A stretch of DNA of 64,000 bases from Sisyra terminalis (lineage: Eukaryota; Arthropoda; Insecta; Neuroptera; Sisyridae). The notes below the pieces were generated by a model. It ran no database searches. It saw nothing but the letters and a program-made list of their open reading frames with translations, and was not told the DNA's origin. Position 1 is the first letter of the stretch, and each line of letters begins with the position of its first letter. The translations under genes and the position numbers were made by a program. The stretch is taken from positions 9,672,001 through 9,736,000 of the forward strand of contig OY292277.1 of the NCBI GenBank assembly GCA_958496175.1. The letters are read 5' to 3'. Positions 23,321 through 55,328 of the stretch are shown in pieces.

Positions 23321-24257
23321 ATGAAATGGATTATCAAATTGTTGAATATCTTTCTCGGTAATATGTGGATTAGAAATGTTTCTGTATTGTTTTTTAATAG
23401 TTTTTTTTTCTGTTTTACCCTAGTTACTCTACAAAGATCGCCGTTAACAACAAAGGAGAGTTATTCGTTTTTGCATTGTCCCTCATCATCATTCGTGGAT
23501 GAACAATTGAAATACCATTGTTGGTTTTTCGAAGTGAATGTGAATAATTTAAATAAAAGTGTTATCAGATTAAATTAGTGATCAGTGTTTTTAAATTATT
23601 AAAATATTTAGTTCGAATCGACAAAATCAAAGACAAAGAATCTCTTGAAAATGTTTAATTGTTAATAAAAAAAATAATTAATAAAAAATTAAATGGAATA
23701 TGAAATAATAGAAAAAGTAAAAAAAATAAAAAAAATATTTGAATAAAAATTGTTATATATGCGAACAAATTTGATATAAGAAAACATTTCATAGAAATAT
23801 TAATTGTTGTAATTTTTTCTGTAATTGAATCTTTATTGATAATAAATATTTTTTTAATGGATTTCATGGTTTTATTTATGAAGTTTTTAATTTCAGAGAA
23901 TCCATGATTTATTTTTTCAGAAAGTTTAAGTTTTCAGCAATAATGATATTCATTAATAAGATTTGTTTAAGAATATTAGTAATAGCTTAATGAAGCAAAG
24001 ATTTATAATCAATAGAAAATCATCTTAAACAATATTTTCTTAATATGATTATTGTTGATCTTAAATTTGACAATTAGTGGCACTTTCTAGTATCGATTTT
24101 TTTTTTTTTTGATTTTCCGGTATTGTTGCACACAGTATTCAAAAGAAATTAACCCTTTTGTTTGGCTATAAAATATCGAAGAATAACCAAAAGTCTTAAA
24201 AATTTTTTTTGTGAAATATTTAAATGTAAGTTTCAATGATCCAAAAACATATATACT

Positions 24258-24325
24258 TCTAGTGAGGTGGATGTGAGTGGTGATCATAGTACAGAAGATC
24301 TCGGGTTCGATTCCCGAGAGTTAAT
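24258..24325 (+). other. tRNA-like segment 1, left arm
   Basis: The segment tctagtgaggtggatgtg is followed at 24304-24314 by GGTTCGATTCC, an exact pol III B-box consensus. This sits in a perfect 6-bp stem (CTCGGG / CCCGAG) with a seven-base TTCGATT loop, like a tRNA T-arm. The D-arm and acceptor stem cannot be folded convincingly. It reads as a tRNA-derived module and not a working tRNA. Confidence 0.5.
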
Positions 24326-25144
24326 TCTTTATATTTTTTTTTTTTTTTACATTTTTTGTCGTAATAGTTTGTTCTATAACTTTATAACATTTCTCCTTGA
24401 TGCCGAATCCTTAACGTCGAAATATTCGGTTGATTATTTCAACCATTGGGGGTCGGAATTAATCGATTAATAAGTTATATTTTTATAGCTATGGCTCTCA
24501 CTTTCAAATTTCAAACGAAAAAAAAAAATTTAGAAATTTCTTTTATTAGAATTTTCGAGAAGGTTTAAAATTGAGTCGAGGAGTAATAAAAAATCCTTCT
24601 TCGACAATCCAATCGACAATTGTTATTGCATATAATAACATCATTTCTGCATAAGATTACGACCACATTCCTTACTGATAAGCATGCACTAATTAGTACA
24701 TCCTTATTCGCATTTATTGATATACTATTGTACTACTAATATATTACGAAGTAAAGCTATCAAATTAAATGTTACACCTATCGAAAATAACGTTAAAAAA
24801 TATCAAAAATTTAACTATACCTTTTCCAAAATACCACTGAATCAGTTATCGAAGTAATTTGGAAATTTTCGATTTCATTCATCGTTTTTTTCGATGAAAC
24901 AAAGTTATACTTAAATATTAAGTATTAGAATATAACAAGCAAATCAATAATATCGAAAAAAACGATGAAGGACATTAAAATGTTACAATGTCTTTTGACA
25001 AATTTTCCAACTTTAACATGGAGCAGCTATGGTTAAAATATTTTTTGAAAATTCAATTTCCTTCGATCGAAAAATTTTTTCAAGTTTCAATCGATAGAGA
25101 AATCTTTATATATGAGTTTTAACGTCATTTACATATATCTTCCA

Positions 25145-25212
25145 ATGGCCAAGTGGACTGAGATGTGGACTATCATGCAGAAGATCATGGATTCGATCAC
25201 CGGTTCGGTAAG
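25145..25212 (+). other. tRNA-like segment 2, left arm
   Basis: TGGCCAAGTGG at 25146-25156 matches the tRNA A-box. About 35 bp later GGATTCGATCA (25189-25199) is a weaker B-box. 'gcagaagatcatggattcgatc' looks like the anticodon-to-T-arm part of a tRNA. It occupies the same place in its repeat unit as segments 1 and 3. Confidence 0.5.
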
Positions 25213-25406
25213 TTGTTTTTTCTTTTCTATTAATATAAATATAATTCTAATGTATTCCTTTCAGCATTAAATATCACTTTCGATCGTTAATAATTCACTA
25301 AACGTTAATTTCAACCGAATAATTCGATCATCACTTTCAACCTTTCGAGGTTGAAAAGTGATCGATCGAATACGTAGTTTTTTTTTTATTTTTGGTTCTG
25401 CATATG

Positions 25407-25440
25407 TGACGTCACTTAATGACGGCACCAAATGACGTCA
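25407..25440. promoter_or_regulatory. Two TGACGTCA octamers, left arm outer unit
   Basis: Perfect palindromic CRE/ATF-type octamers TGACGTCA lie at 25407-25414 and 25433-25440, with a near match between them (aatgacggca). Their mirror copies lie at 29060-29067 and 29086-29093. Function is inferred only from the motif. Confidence 0.5.
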
Positions 25441-26387
25441 TTAGCGAAAAAATGAGGGGGAGGCAATGATTTTTCGATTTTCGAGGAATGGGATATGGGG
25501 AATGGCTTAGTTACGTCACAGGAAGCCTAAAAAACATATCCCATAGTGTTTTTTTTTTTTTTTTTAATTTTCGGCTAAATTTCTGTAGAATCCCAAAAAC
25601 CGGCCAAATTTGGCGATATTTTTCACTTTTTCCAACTTTAACGCCGTTTTTAGCGAAAACTATCGATCGTAGGTTAACGATAGTAGGCTCAATCGATAGC
25701 GCTTGAATTACTCTATCGATGGTGTAAATTTGGTCCTGGAAAAGCTTGAGGGGAAAAACTTTTTTTTTCAACTTCTCAGAAATTTCAAATCGTCGATGAA
25801 ATAGTCGTCGATTTAAGAAATTTTTTTTTGTTCCGAATTTATCGATGAAATTCACACCATAGATGCCTATCGTTACGATTGAAACGAATATGGACAAACA
25901 TAATTACTTTTCGATGTTCTTAATGGAACTTTTCGATTTTACAAATTTACGTATTATGTATCATAATGCAAAGCAAATGTAAATTGTTTTTTTGAAAAAA
26001 AGGATCAAGGACCTAAAAATTTTCCAATGTGGTTAGACAACTTTTCCGAACGTAACATGAAGAAGCAATGGTTAAAATTTTTCCGGAAAATTCCACGAAA
26101 ATCGATCGATTGTACAAAATTAATGTTATTCAATTTGATATTGCAATTTTATATTATATGCAAGATAATGCTATTCAAATACAAATTTGTTTCCTCGAAA
26201 AAAAGGATGAAGGACTATAAAATGTTACAATGTCTTTTGTCAAATTTTCCAACTTTAACATGGAGCAGCTATGGTAAAAATATTTTTGGAAAATTCCAAT
26301 TCCTTCGATCGAAAAAATTTTTCAAGTTCCAATCGATTGAGAAATCTTAATATATGAGTTTTAACGATCAATAAATATATCTTCCAA

Positions 26388-26455
26388 TGGCCGAATCGAT
26401 AAGCGCACGGAAAATGTGATGAAACGGAAAGACGAGGGATCGATCCCCCAATAAG
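26388..26455 (+). other. tRNA-like segment 3, left arm
   Basis: TGGCCGAATCGATAAGCGC at 26388-26406 closely follows the A-box/D-arm of Arg- or Ser-type tRNAs. GGATCGATCCC at 26437-26447 sits in a GGG/CCC stem as a B-box-like T-arm. The copy is mirrored at 28042-28109. Confidence 0.55.
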
Positions 26456-26658
26456 GTAAAAGATTTTTATATTTCTACTAACCAATTTCTAATTAATATC
26501 TATTCGTTACAGCTTAAATTATCACTTTCGATCGTTAATAATATTCTTAACGTTAGTTTCAGCCGAATAATTCGATCGAACAGTTCCAACCTTTCGGGGT
26601 TGAGAAGTGATCGATCGATCGATTACGTAGTTTTTTTTTTTTTTTTGGTTTATACATA

Positions 26659-26706
26659 TGACGTCATACATACGTCGACAGCCAATGACGTCACCCAATG
26701 ACGTCA
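26659..26706. promoter_or_regulatory. Three TGACGTCA octamers, left arm inner unit
   Basis: Perfect octamers lie at 26659-26666, 26686-26693 and 26699-26706 within 48 bp, with an extra acgtc half in between. The mirror set is in the right arm at 27791-27838. They may bind bZIP (ATF/CREB) factors; this is inference from sequence only. Confidence 0.5.
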
Positions 26707-27218
26707 TTCCCGAAAAAAATCGAAAAATGAGCGAATTTTCGATTTTCGGGAAGTAGGAATCTGGGAATGGCTTAGTTACGTCACGGGAGGCCTAAAAAAC
26801 ATATTTTAAAGTCAATTTTTTTCGTTTTTTTTGAAAATTTTTCGGCCGAATTTCCGGATAATCCCAAAAATACGCCAAATATCGCGTTTTTTTTCACTTT
26901 TTCCAACTTTAACGCCGTTTTTAGCGAAAACTGTCGATCGTACGATAACGAGTGATAGCTCAATCGATAGCGCTTGAATTACTCTATCGATGGTGTAAAT
27001 TAGGTCCCGGAAAACCTTAAGGGAAAAAACTTTTTTTTTCAACTCTTCTGAAATTTCAAATCGTCGATGAAATGGTCGACGATTTTATAAAAAAAAAATT
27101 TGGATTTTTGTTTTCGAATTTATGGATGAAATTCACAACATAGATACCTAACGTTACGATTGAAACGAAAATGGATAAATTTTTTTCTTTTCGATACCCT
27201 TCATCGAATTTTTCGATA

Positions 27219-27278
27219 AAAAATTTTTAAAACAAGTTAACATGAGCAAAGCATTAGATTGTTCATGGAAAATTTGAT
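27219..27278. other. Central spacer of the palindrome
   Basis: This is the roughly 60-bp non-palindromic loop between the last paired bases (tttcgata / tatcgaaa). It is AT-rich, including 'aaaacaagttaacatgagc', with no recognisable element. A unique spacer of this size would let the locus be crossed by PCR or reads. Confidence 0.75.
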
Positions 27279-27790
27279 TATCGAAAAATTCGATGAAGGG
27301 TATCGAAAAGAAAAAAATTTATCCATTTTCGTTTCAATCGTAACGTTAGGTATCTATGTTGTGAATTTCATCCATAAATTCGAAAACAAAAATCCAAATT
27401 TTTTTTTTATAAAATCGTCGACCATTTCATCGACGATTTGAAATTTCAGAAGAGTTGAAAAAAAAAGTTTTTTCCCTTAAGGTTTTCCGGGACCTAATTT
27501 ACACCATCGATAGAGTAATTCAAGCGCTATCGATTGAGCTATCACTCGTTATCGTACGATCGATAGTTTTCGCTAAAAACGGCGTTAAAGTTGGAAAAAG
27601 TGAAAAAAAACGCGATATTTGGCGTATTTTTGGGATTATCCGGAAATTCGGCCGAAAAATTTTCAAAAAAAACGAAAAAAATTGACTTTAAAATATGTTT
27701 TTTAGGCCTCCCGTGACGTAACTAAGCCATTCCCAGATTCCTACTTCCCGAAAATCGAAAATTCGCTCATTTTTCGATTTTTTTCGGGAA

Positions 27791-27838
27791 TGACGTCATT
27801 GGGTGACGTCATTGGCTGTCGACGTATGTATGACGTCA
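27791..27838. promoter_or_regulatory. Three TGACGTCA octamers, right arm inner unit
   Basis: Octamers at 27791-27798, 27804-27811 and 27831-27838 are exact mirror copies of the left-arm set at 26659-26706. Confidence 0.5.
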
Positions 27839-28041
27839 TATGTATAAACCAAAAAAAAAAAAAAAACTACGTAATCGATCGATCGATCACTTCTCAACCC
27901 CGAAAGGTTGGAACTGTTCGATCGAATTATTCGGCTGAAACTAACGTTAAGAATATTATTAACGATCGAAAGTGATAATTTAAGCTGTAACGAATAGATA
28001 TTAATTAGAAATTGGTTAGTAGAAATATAAAAATCTTTTAC

Positions 28042-28109
28042 CTTATTGGGGGATCGATCCCTCGTCTTTCCGTTTCATCACATTTTCCGTGCGCTTATCG
28101 ATTCGGCCA
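28042..28109 (-). other. tRNA-like segment 3, right arm
   Basis: This is the exact mirror of 26388-26455, with B-box GGGATCGATCC and A-box GCGCTTATCGATTCGGCCA read on the plus strand in reverse. No change from the left copy was seen. Confidence 0.5.
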
Positions 28110-29059
28110 TTGGAAGATATATTTATTGATCGTTAAAACTCATATATTAAGATTTCTCAATCGATTGGAACTTGAAAAATTTTTTCGATCGAAGGAATTG
28201 GAATTTTCCAAAAATATTTTTACCATAGCTGCTCCATGTTAAAGTTGGAAAATTTGACAAAAGACATTGTAACATTTTATAGTCCTTCATCCTTTTTTTC
28301 GAGGAAACAAATTTGTATTTGAATAGCATTATCTTGCATATAATATAAAATTGCAATATCAAATTGAATAACATTAATTTTGTACAATCGATCGATTTTC
28401 GTGGAATTTTCCGGAAAAATTTTAACCATTGCTTCTTCATGTTACGTTCGGAAAAGTTGTCTAACCACATTGGAAAATTTTTAGGTCCTTGATCCTTTTT
28501 TTCAAAAAAACAATTTACATTTGCTTTGCATTATGATACATAATACGTAAATTTGTAAAATCGAAAAGTTCCATTAAGAACATCGAAAAGTAATTATGTT
28601 TGTCCATATTCGTTTCAATCGTAACGATAGGCATCTATGGTGTGAATTTCATCGATAAATTCGGAACAAAAAAAAATTTCTTAAATCGACGACTATTTCA
28701 TCGACGATTTGAAATTTCTGAGAAGTTGAAAAAAAAAGTTTTTCCCCTCAAGCTTTTCCAGGACCAAATTTACACCATCGATAGAGTAATTCAAGCGCTA
28801 TCGATTGAGCCTACTATCGTTAACCTACGATCGATAGTTTTCGCTAAAAACGGCGTTAAAGTTGGAAAAAGTGAAAAATATCGCCAAATTTGGCCGGTTT
28901 TTGGGATTCTACAGAAATTTAGCCGAAAATTAAAAAAAAAAAAAAAAAAACACTATGGGATATGTTTTTTAGGCCTCCTGTGACATAACTAGGCCATTCC
29001 CAATATCCTATTCCTCGAAAATCGAAAATTCGAAATCCTGCCCCTCATTTTTTCGCTAA

Positions 29060-29093
29060 TGACGTCATTTGGTGCCGTCATTATGTGACGTCA
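29060..29093. promoter_or_regulatory. Two TGACGTCA octamers, right arm outer unit
   Basis: Octamers at 29060-29067 and 29086-29093 mirror those at 25407-25440. The register is about three bases off the inner symmetry, showing that the outer arms carry independent indels. Confidence 0.5.
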
Positions 29094-29287
29094 CATATGC
29101 GGAACCAAAAATTAAAAAAAAATCTACGTATTCGATCGATCACTTTTCAACCTCGAAAGGTTGAAAGTGATGATCGAATTATTCGGTTGAAATTAACGTT
29201 AAGTGAATTATTAACGATCGAAAGTGATATTTAATGCTGAAAGGAATACATTAGAATTATATTTATATTAATAGAAAAGAAAAAACA

Positions 29288-29356
29288 ACTTACCGAACCG
29301 GTGATCGAATCCATGATCTTCTGCATGATAGTCCACATCTCAGTCCACTTGGCCAT
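29288..29356 (-). other. tRNA-like segment 2, right arm
   Basis: This is the mirror copy of 25145-25212, including 'ccacttggccattgg' (A-box on minus) and 'gtgatcgaatcc' (B-box-like). Confidence 0.45.
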
Positions 29357-30169
29357 TGGAAGATATATGTAAATGACGTTAAAACTCATATATAAAGATT
29401 TCTCTATCGATTGAAATTTGAAAAAAATTTTCGATCGAAGGAATTTGAATGTCCCGAAAATATTTTAACCATAGCTGCTCCATGGTAAAGTTGGAAAATT
29501 TGACAAAAGACATTGTAACATTTTAATGTCCTTCATCGTTTTTTTTGATACTATTGTTTCGCTTGTTATATTCTAATACTTACTATTTAAGTATAACTTT
29601 GTTTCATAGAAAAAAACGATGAATGACATCGAAAATTTCCAAATTTTTTTGATAACTGATTCAGTATTTTGGAAATGGTATAATTAAATTTTTGATATTT
29701 TTTAACGTTATTTTCGATAGGTGAAAACATTAATTTGATAGATTTATTTCGAAATATATAAGTAGTATAATATAATATCAATAAATGCGAATAAGGATGT
29801 ACTAATTAGTGCATGCTTATCAGTAAGGAATGTGGTCGTAATCTTATGCAGAAATGATGTTATTATATGCAGTAACAATTGTCGATTGGATTGTCGAAGA
29901 AGGATTTTTATTACTCCTCGACTCAATTTTAAACCTTCTCGAAAATTCTAATAAAAGAAATTTCCAAATTTTTTTTTTTCGTTTGAAATTTGAAAGTGAG
30001 AGCCATAGCTATAAAAATATAACTTATTGATCGATTAATTCCGACCCCAAATGGTTGAAATAATCAACCGAATATTTCGACGTTAAGGATTCGGCATCAA
30101 GGAGAAATGTTATAAAGTTATAGAACTAACTATTACGACAAAAAATATAAAAAAAAAAAAAAAGAATTA

Positions 30170-30235
30170 ACTCTCGGGAATCGAACCCGAGATCTTCTGC
30201 ACTATGATCACCACTCACATCCACCTCACTAGAAG
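30170..30235 (-). other. tRNA-like segment 1, right arm
   Basis: This is the mirror copy of 24258-24325. 'ctcgggaatcgaacccgag' retains the perfect T-arm-like stem-loop and B-box. Confidence 0.5.
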
Positions 30236-31179
30236 TATATATGTTTTTGGACCATTGAAACTTACATTTAAATATTTCACAAAAAAATTTTTAAGACTTT
30301 GGGTTATTCTTCGATATTTTATAGCCAAACAAAAGGGTTAATTTCTTTTGAATACTGTGTGCAACAATACCGGAAAATCAAAAAAAAAAAATCGATACTA
30401 GAAAGTGCCACTAATTGTCAAATTTAAGATCAACAATAATCATATTAAGAAAATATTGTTTAAGATGATTTTCTATTGATTATTAATCTTTGCTTCATTA
30501 AGCTATTACAAATATTCTTAAACAAATCTTATTAATGAATATCATTATTGCTGAAAACTTAAACCTTCTGAAAAAATAAATCATGGATTCTCTGAAATTA
30601 AAAACTTCATAAATAAAACCATGAATTCCATTAAAAAAATATTTATTATCAATAAAGATTCAATTACAGAAAAAATTACAACAATTAATATTTCTATGAA
30701 ATGTTTTCTTATATCAAATTTGTTCGCATATTTAACAATTTTTGTTCAAATATTTATTTAACATTTTCTTTTATTTCATATTCCATTATATTTTTTATTT
30801 TTTTATTTAGATATCTAAACCAAACAACAAAAAATTATACTATTGCTACTAACAATTAAACATTTTCAAGAGATACTTTGTCCTTGATTTTGTCGATTCG
30901 AACTATAGATTTTAATAATTTAACAAACACTGATCACTAATTTAATCTGATAACACTTTTATTTAAATTATTCACATTCACTTCGAAAAACCAACAATGG
31001 TATTTCAATTGTTCATCCACGAATGATGATGAGGGACTATCCAAAAACGAATAACTCCTTTGTTGTTAACGGCGATCTTTAGGGACTAACTAGGGTAAAA
31101 CAGAAAAAAAAATATTAAAAAACAATACAGACACATTTCTAATCCACATATTACCGAGAAAGATATTCAACAATTTGAC

Positions 31180-32280
31180 AATCTATTTCATCCCTTAAAC
31201 GTAGTTTGTTCTCGGAAAAATTTGCACAGCATGTACAGATGGACATATACTTTCGATTGGCATCCTAAAAATAAAATTTTCAAATTTGACGATTTTCGGG
31301 AAAAATCATCGATGGTTAACCCATGGTTTTTTTTGGGGGAAAAATTTTGTGTTCCGAATTTGATAGAGATTGTAATATTATCGTTTACTGCATTGTTCCA
31401 AATCAGAAACTGCCCTTTGTTCGAAAAGCAACCCTAATGGAACGACATTATAAGCCCTTGAAGTTTTAATGGGATTTACGATTTCTTCCTCGACTTTGAT
31501 GGTTAATTTCATCCCTTAAACGAGCTTTGTTTTCGGAAAAATTTGCACAGCATGTACAGATGGACTTATACTTTCGATTGGCATCCTAAAGAAATTTTTT
31601 TTAATTTGACCATTTTCGTGAAAAATCGTCAATGGTTAACCCACGATTTTTTTTGGCGATAAATCTTTTTGTTACGAAATCGAAAAAGATTGTTATATTG
31701 TCGTTCTATACATTGTTACGAACCCGAAACTGCCTTTGGTTCGAAAATCATCCCTTATATAACGATGTTACATGCGATGGAAGTTTCGATGGTTTTTATG
31801 ATTTCTTCTGGCATGGGCGATTTCATTCCTTACACGTGGTTTGTTTTGAGAAAAATTTACACAGCATATACAGATGGACTTATACTTTCGATTGGCATCC
31901 TAAAGATTTTTTTTTTAATTTGACCATTTTCGTGAAAAATCAACGATGGTTAATCCACTGTTTTGTTTTACGAATTTTTTATTATTTCGAATTCAAAGTA
32001 GCTGGGTATATTATTGTTTGATACACAGTAACGAATCCGAAAACGGCTTTGGTGTGAAAATCATTCCTTATTTAACGATGTTTCATGCGATTGAAGTTGA
32101 GATGGTTTGATGATTTCTTCTGGCACTTTGATGGTCGATTTCATACCTTAAACGTGGTTTATTTTCGAAAAAATATGCACGGCATGTACGGTTAGACGTA
32201 TATTTTCAATTGGTATCGAAAAATAAAAAATTTTTTTTTTTTTAAATGTAATCGTTAAGGAAAAATTCTTTTTTAAATGA
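31180..32280. repeat. Right outer satellite monomers (about 320 bp)
   Basis: The marker 'tttcgattggcatcc' or a variant recurs at about 31250, 31575, 31890 and 32205. The first three mirror the left monomers. The fourth, more diverged and partial, would fall inside the coiled-coil gene if mirrored, so the right array is longer than the left. Confidence 0.75.
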
Positions 32281-32480
32281 CCATTTAATGTCACAAGTAT
32301 AATAGCTACCTGTCAATCCAAAGTATTACTTTACTTCTTCTGAAATACAAGTATACAAGTTTATAAGCTATTAAAGTTTGGATTTCAAAAATATCGAAAC
32401 CACTGATAAAAATTGAGATTTTTTTTTATTGTATTAAATTATAAATTTTATATACATAGTTTAATAACGTGAATCTAATT

Positions 32481-33211
32481 TTAAACTACCCTTCGAACTT
32501 CGAAAAATCTTTTTAAATAATAAACTTGCCCTATTGTCATACAAACTAAAACCAAAGCCTCAAAAAAGGACCATAAAACAACTCGGGAGTTGGTATTTTC
32601 GTTAATCGACCGATGGATGCGGTCTCTCACTTGCATATATTCCTGCTCATGCTTGACTCCAGTTAACGTAGTGGACAATTCCTTAATCATTTCCTCTAAC
32701 TTTGTGTGGTTTTCGGCACCTTCTTCGGCCGGTTTGTCCTCTTTGGGAGTCTCGCCGATTTCCATGTTAAACATAACAATCTAAACAGTAACAAAATTAT
32801 TTACTGCTGTCTATTTAGAAAGGAGGAACAAAGAAGATATACCTTCGGTGTCATTGTCGACATTTGATTCGAAAAGCAGTAAGTATAGACTCCTGAAGCA
32901 TGAGCCGAAAATGTGTACTTTCCAGATGTTTCACGTTCTCCTTGATAGATGGTAGTGCCATCCGGACCAACTATACGAACGTCAATATCAAGGAAACCTC
33001 CTTCGGCGATTTCAAACGTTAATCCTACAATGAAAAATTAATAATTTTCCTCAAAATATGAAAACAATGTAAACGTACCCATTTTGGTTCCACTTTCGAC
33101 TCGATCGAAAAAACATTCTTCCGCGTGTGCATCAACTGTTATAAAATAGGAATGCGTGCCCAAAACTAAACTTAAAACAAGACACGTAACAAAAATTACC
33201 GCTTCTTTCAT
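32481..33211 (-). CDS. TMED2: TMED2/p24-beta cargo receptor
   Basis: This is a type I membrane protein of COPI/COPII vesicles cycling between ER and Golgi as a p24 cargo receptor. Exons in transcript order are 33211-33079, 33024-32843 and 32780-32481, summing to 615 nt, or 204 aa. It has an N-terminal signal peptide ([21 protein letters not shown]). The GOLD domain has its two cysteines (EECFFDRV and YTYCFSNQ) and [17 protein letters not shown] coiled-coil region ([20 protein letters not shown]) is followed by a C-terminal membrane segment ([20 protein letters not shown]). The cytoplasmic tail [13 protein letters not shown] carries the FF and basic motifs that bind coat proteins. A longer frame upstream of 33211 opens only with TTG, so ATG 33211, directly before the signal peptide, is chosen. 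Confidence 0.96.
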
Positions 33212-34214
33212 ATTTATTAAATAATTTTCTTGTAAAATTTGACACGACCGACACTTATGGCCACGTAAGTTTAACAAACCAATCGCGACTTACTTCACAG
33301 CAAATGAACTAGTTCCATTCGTCCACCTTCGTCTTTTACATTAAAAAGTCCCTAAAAAATATTTGCGCTTGCGCAATATACCACCGCTTCATTTAAATTT
33401 GAAATTTCAAATAAAATACATCATAATAATTATTGAAATGTTTTATTTTTAAGAAAAATATGGACCAAATTTGCAACATGTGATGAAAACTTTCAAAAGA
33501 CAGAAAAGAAAAATCAACTACCATCTACACATTTGTGATTTTTCAATGTTTTTAATGAAATTTGCAAAAATGTTCAAAACGAAACACATTCATTCCATGT
33601 TTTTTTTTTTGTAATATTTTTATATTTATACCGAGTGCTGAAAACAAGAATTAAAAAATGTACATTTTTTACTGCTTAAAAAAAGGAAATTGCTGTCAAT
33701 TTTAAAGCCTTGAGTAATTGACAGATAAATAAAACTTAATTTCCCGTATTTTTTGTCAGTATACATTTAAAAATCAATCGAACCCTGTACAAATACTGTC
33801 GTTTCTATGAATTACTCAATGCTTTTACAAATATGTTACGTATCTATCACAATAAATTTTTTTTAATTCCATTTTTTGTATTTTTTTTTTCTTTATATTA
33901 CTTAATTGTAGTATTTAATTAAAATATTAATTAACAAACAGCTTTACAGAACATACACAGTTATAAAGTTTTTGTCTGAAGACTGTTATTTCTTTTATTT
34001 TTTTTTTGTTGAAATGTAATCCAATAATGCTAATATTCAAATCACTGAACGCTGACGCGCACAAAACCCATTCCAGAAGTTTGTCTTTCTCCGCTTTTTC
34101 TTATATCAGCATTTTAATTATGTAAAAAATTATAATAATAGTATTAATAAATTTGTAATTGAACGACCAATGATCACTTGTACGTCAATATGTTTCCACA
34201 TTCATTTTTTGTCT
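33212..34214. other. TMED2 upstream region and Groucho 3' untranslated region
   Basis: TMED2 and Groucho lie in tandem on the minus strand, so this 1-kb gap must hold the TMED2 promoter (near 33.2-33.5 kb) and the Groucho 3' untranslated region. The latter is AT-rich with minus-strand AATAAA-type signals near 33993. No gene or repeat is seen. Confidence 0.5.
33364..33375. promoter_or_regulatory. NRF-1-like site upstream of TMED2
   Basis: The sequence ttTGCGCTTGCGCAAT is one base off the palindromic GCGCATGCGC bound by NRF-1 (Ewg in flies). It stands out in AT-rich surroundings about 150 bp upstream of the TMED2 start codon, where a promoter should be. Confidence 0.35.

Positions 34215-55328
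<21,114 letters not shown>

Larger units (their letters stand above)
22545..32280. repeat. Giant palindrome of about 9.7 kb (foldback-like)
   Basis: Left arm about 22545-27218 and right arm 27279-32280 are reverse complements about position 27248.5, so mirrored coordinates sum to 54497 in the inner part. A spacer of about 60 bp (27219-27278) separates them. From about 25900 to 27218 the arms look essentially identical. Farther out, indels shift the register by a few bases and substitutions appear. Outer ends consist of about 320-bp tandem monomers. The layout (long inverted repeats, subterminal tandem repeats, small loop) is that of Foldback/Galileo-type elements. No transposase is recognised and no clear target duplication could be read. 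Short frames inside are mirrored and lack domains. Confidence 0.9.

Noticed and set aside
24258..24325. Functional tRNA gene
   Set aside because: Only a T-arm and B-box are convincing. No acceptor stem or sound anticodon arm could be drawn.
25511..28983. Mirrored open frames (about 60-128 aa) in the palindrome as genes
   Set aside because: They occur in identical pairs only because the DNA is palindromic. They are AT-driven in composition, have no domain, and differ between tandem units by stops and shifts.
22545..32280. CRISPR array or prokaryotic insertion
   Set aside because: Repeats are hundreds of bases long, inverted and without unique spacers. The surroundings are spliced animal genes.
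33212..33277. Longer N-terminus of TMED2
   Set aside because: The upstream frame opens with TTG and adds 22 residues before the signal peptide. ATG 33211 places the hydrophobic signal at the N-terminus as in the family.
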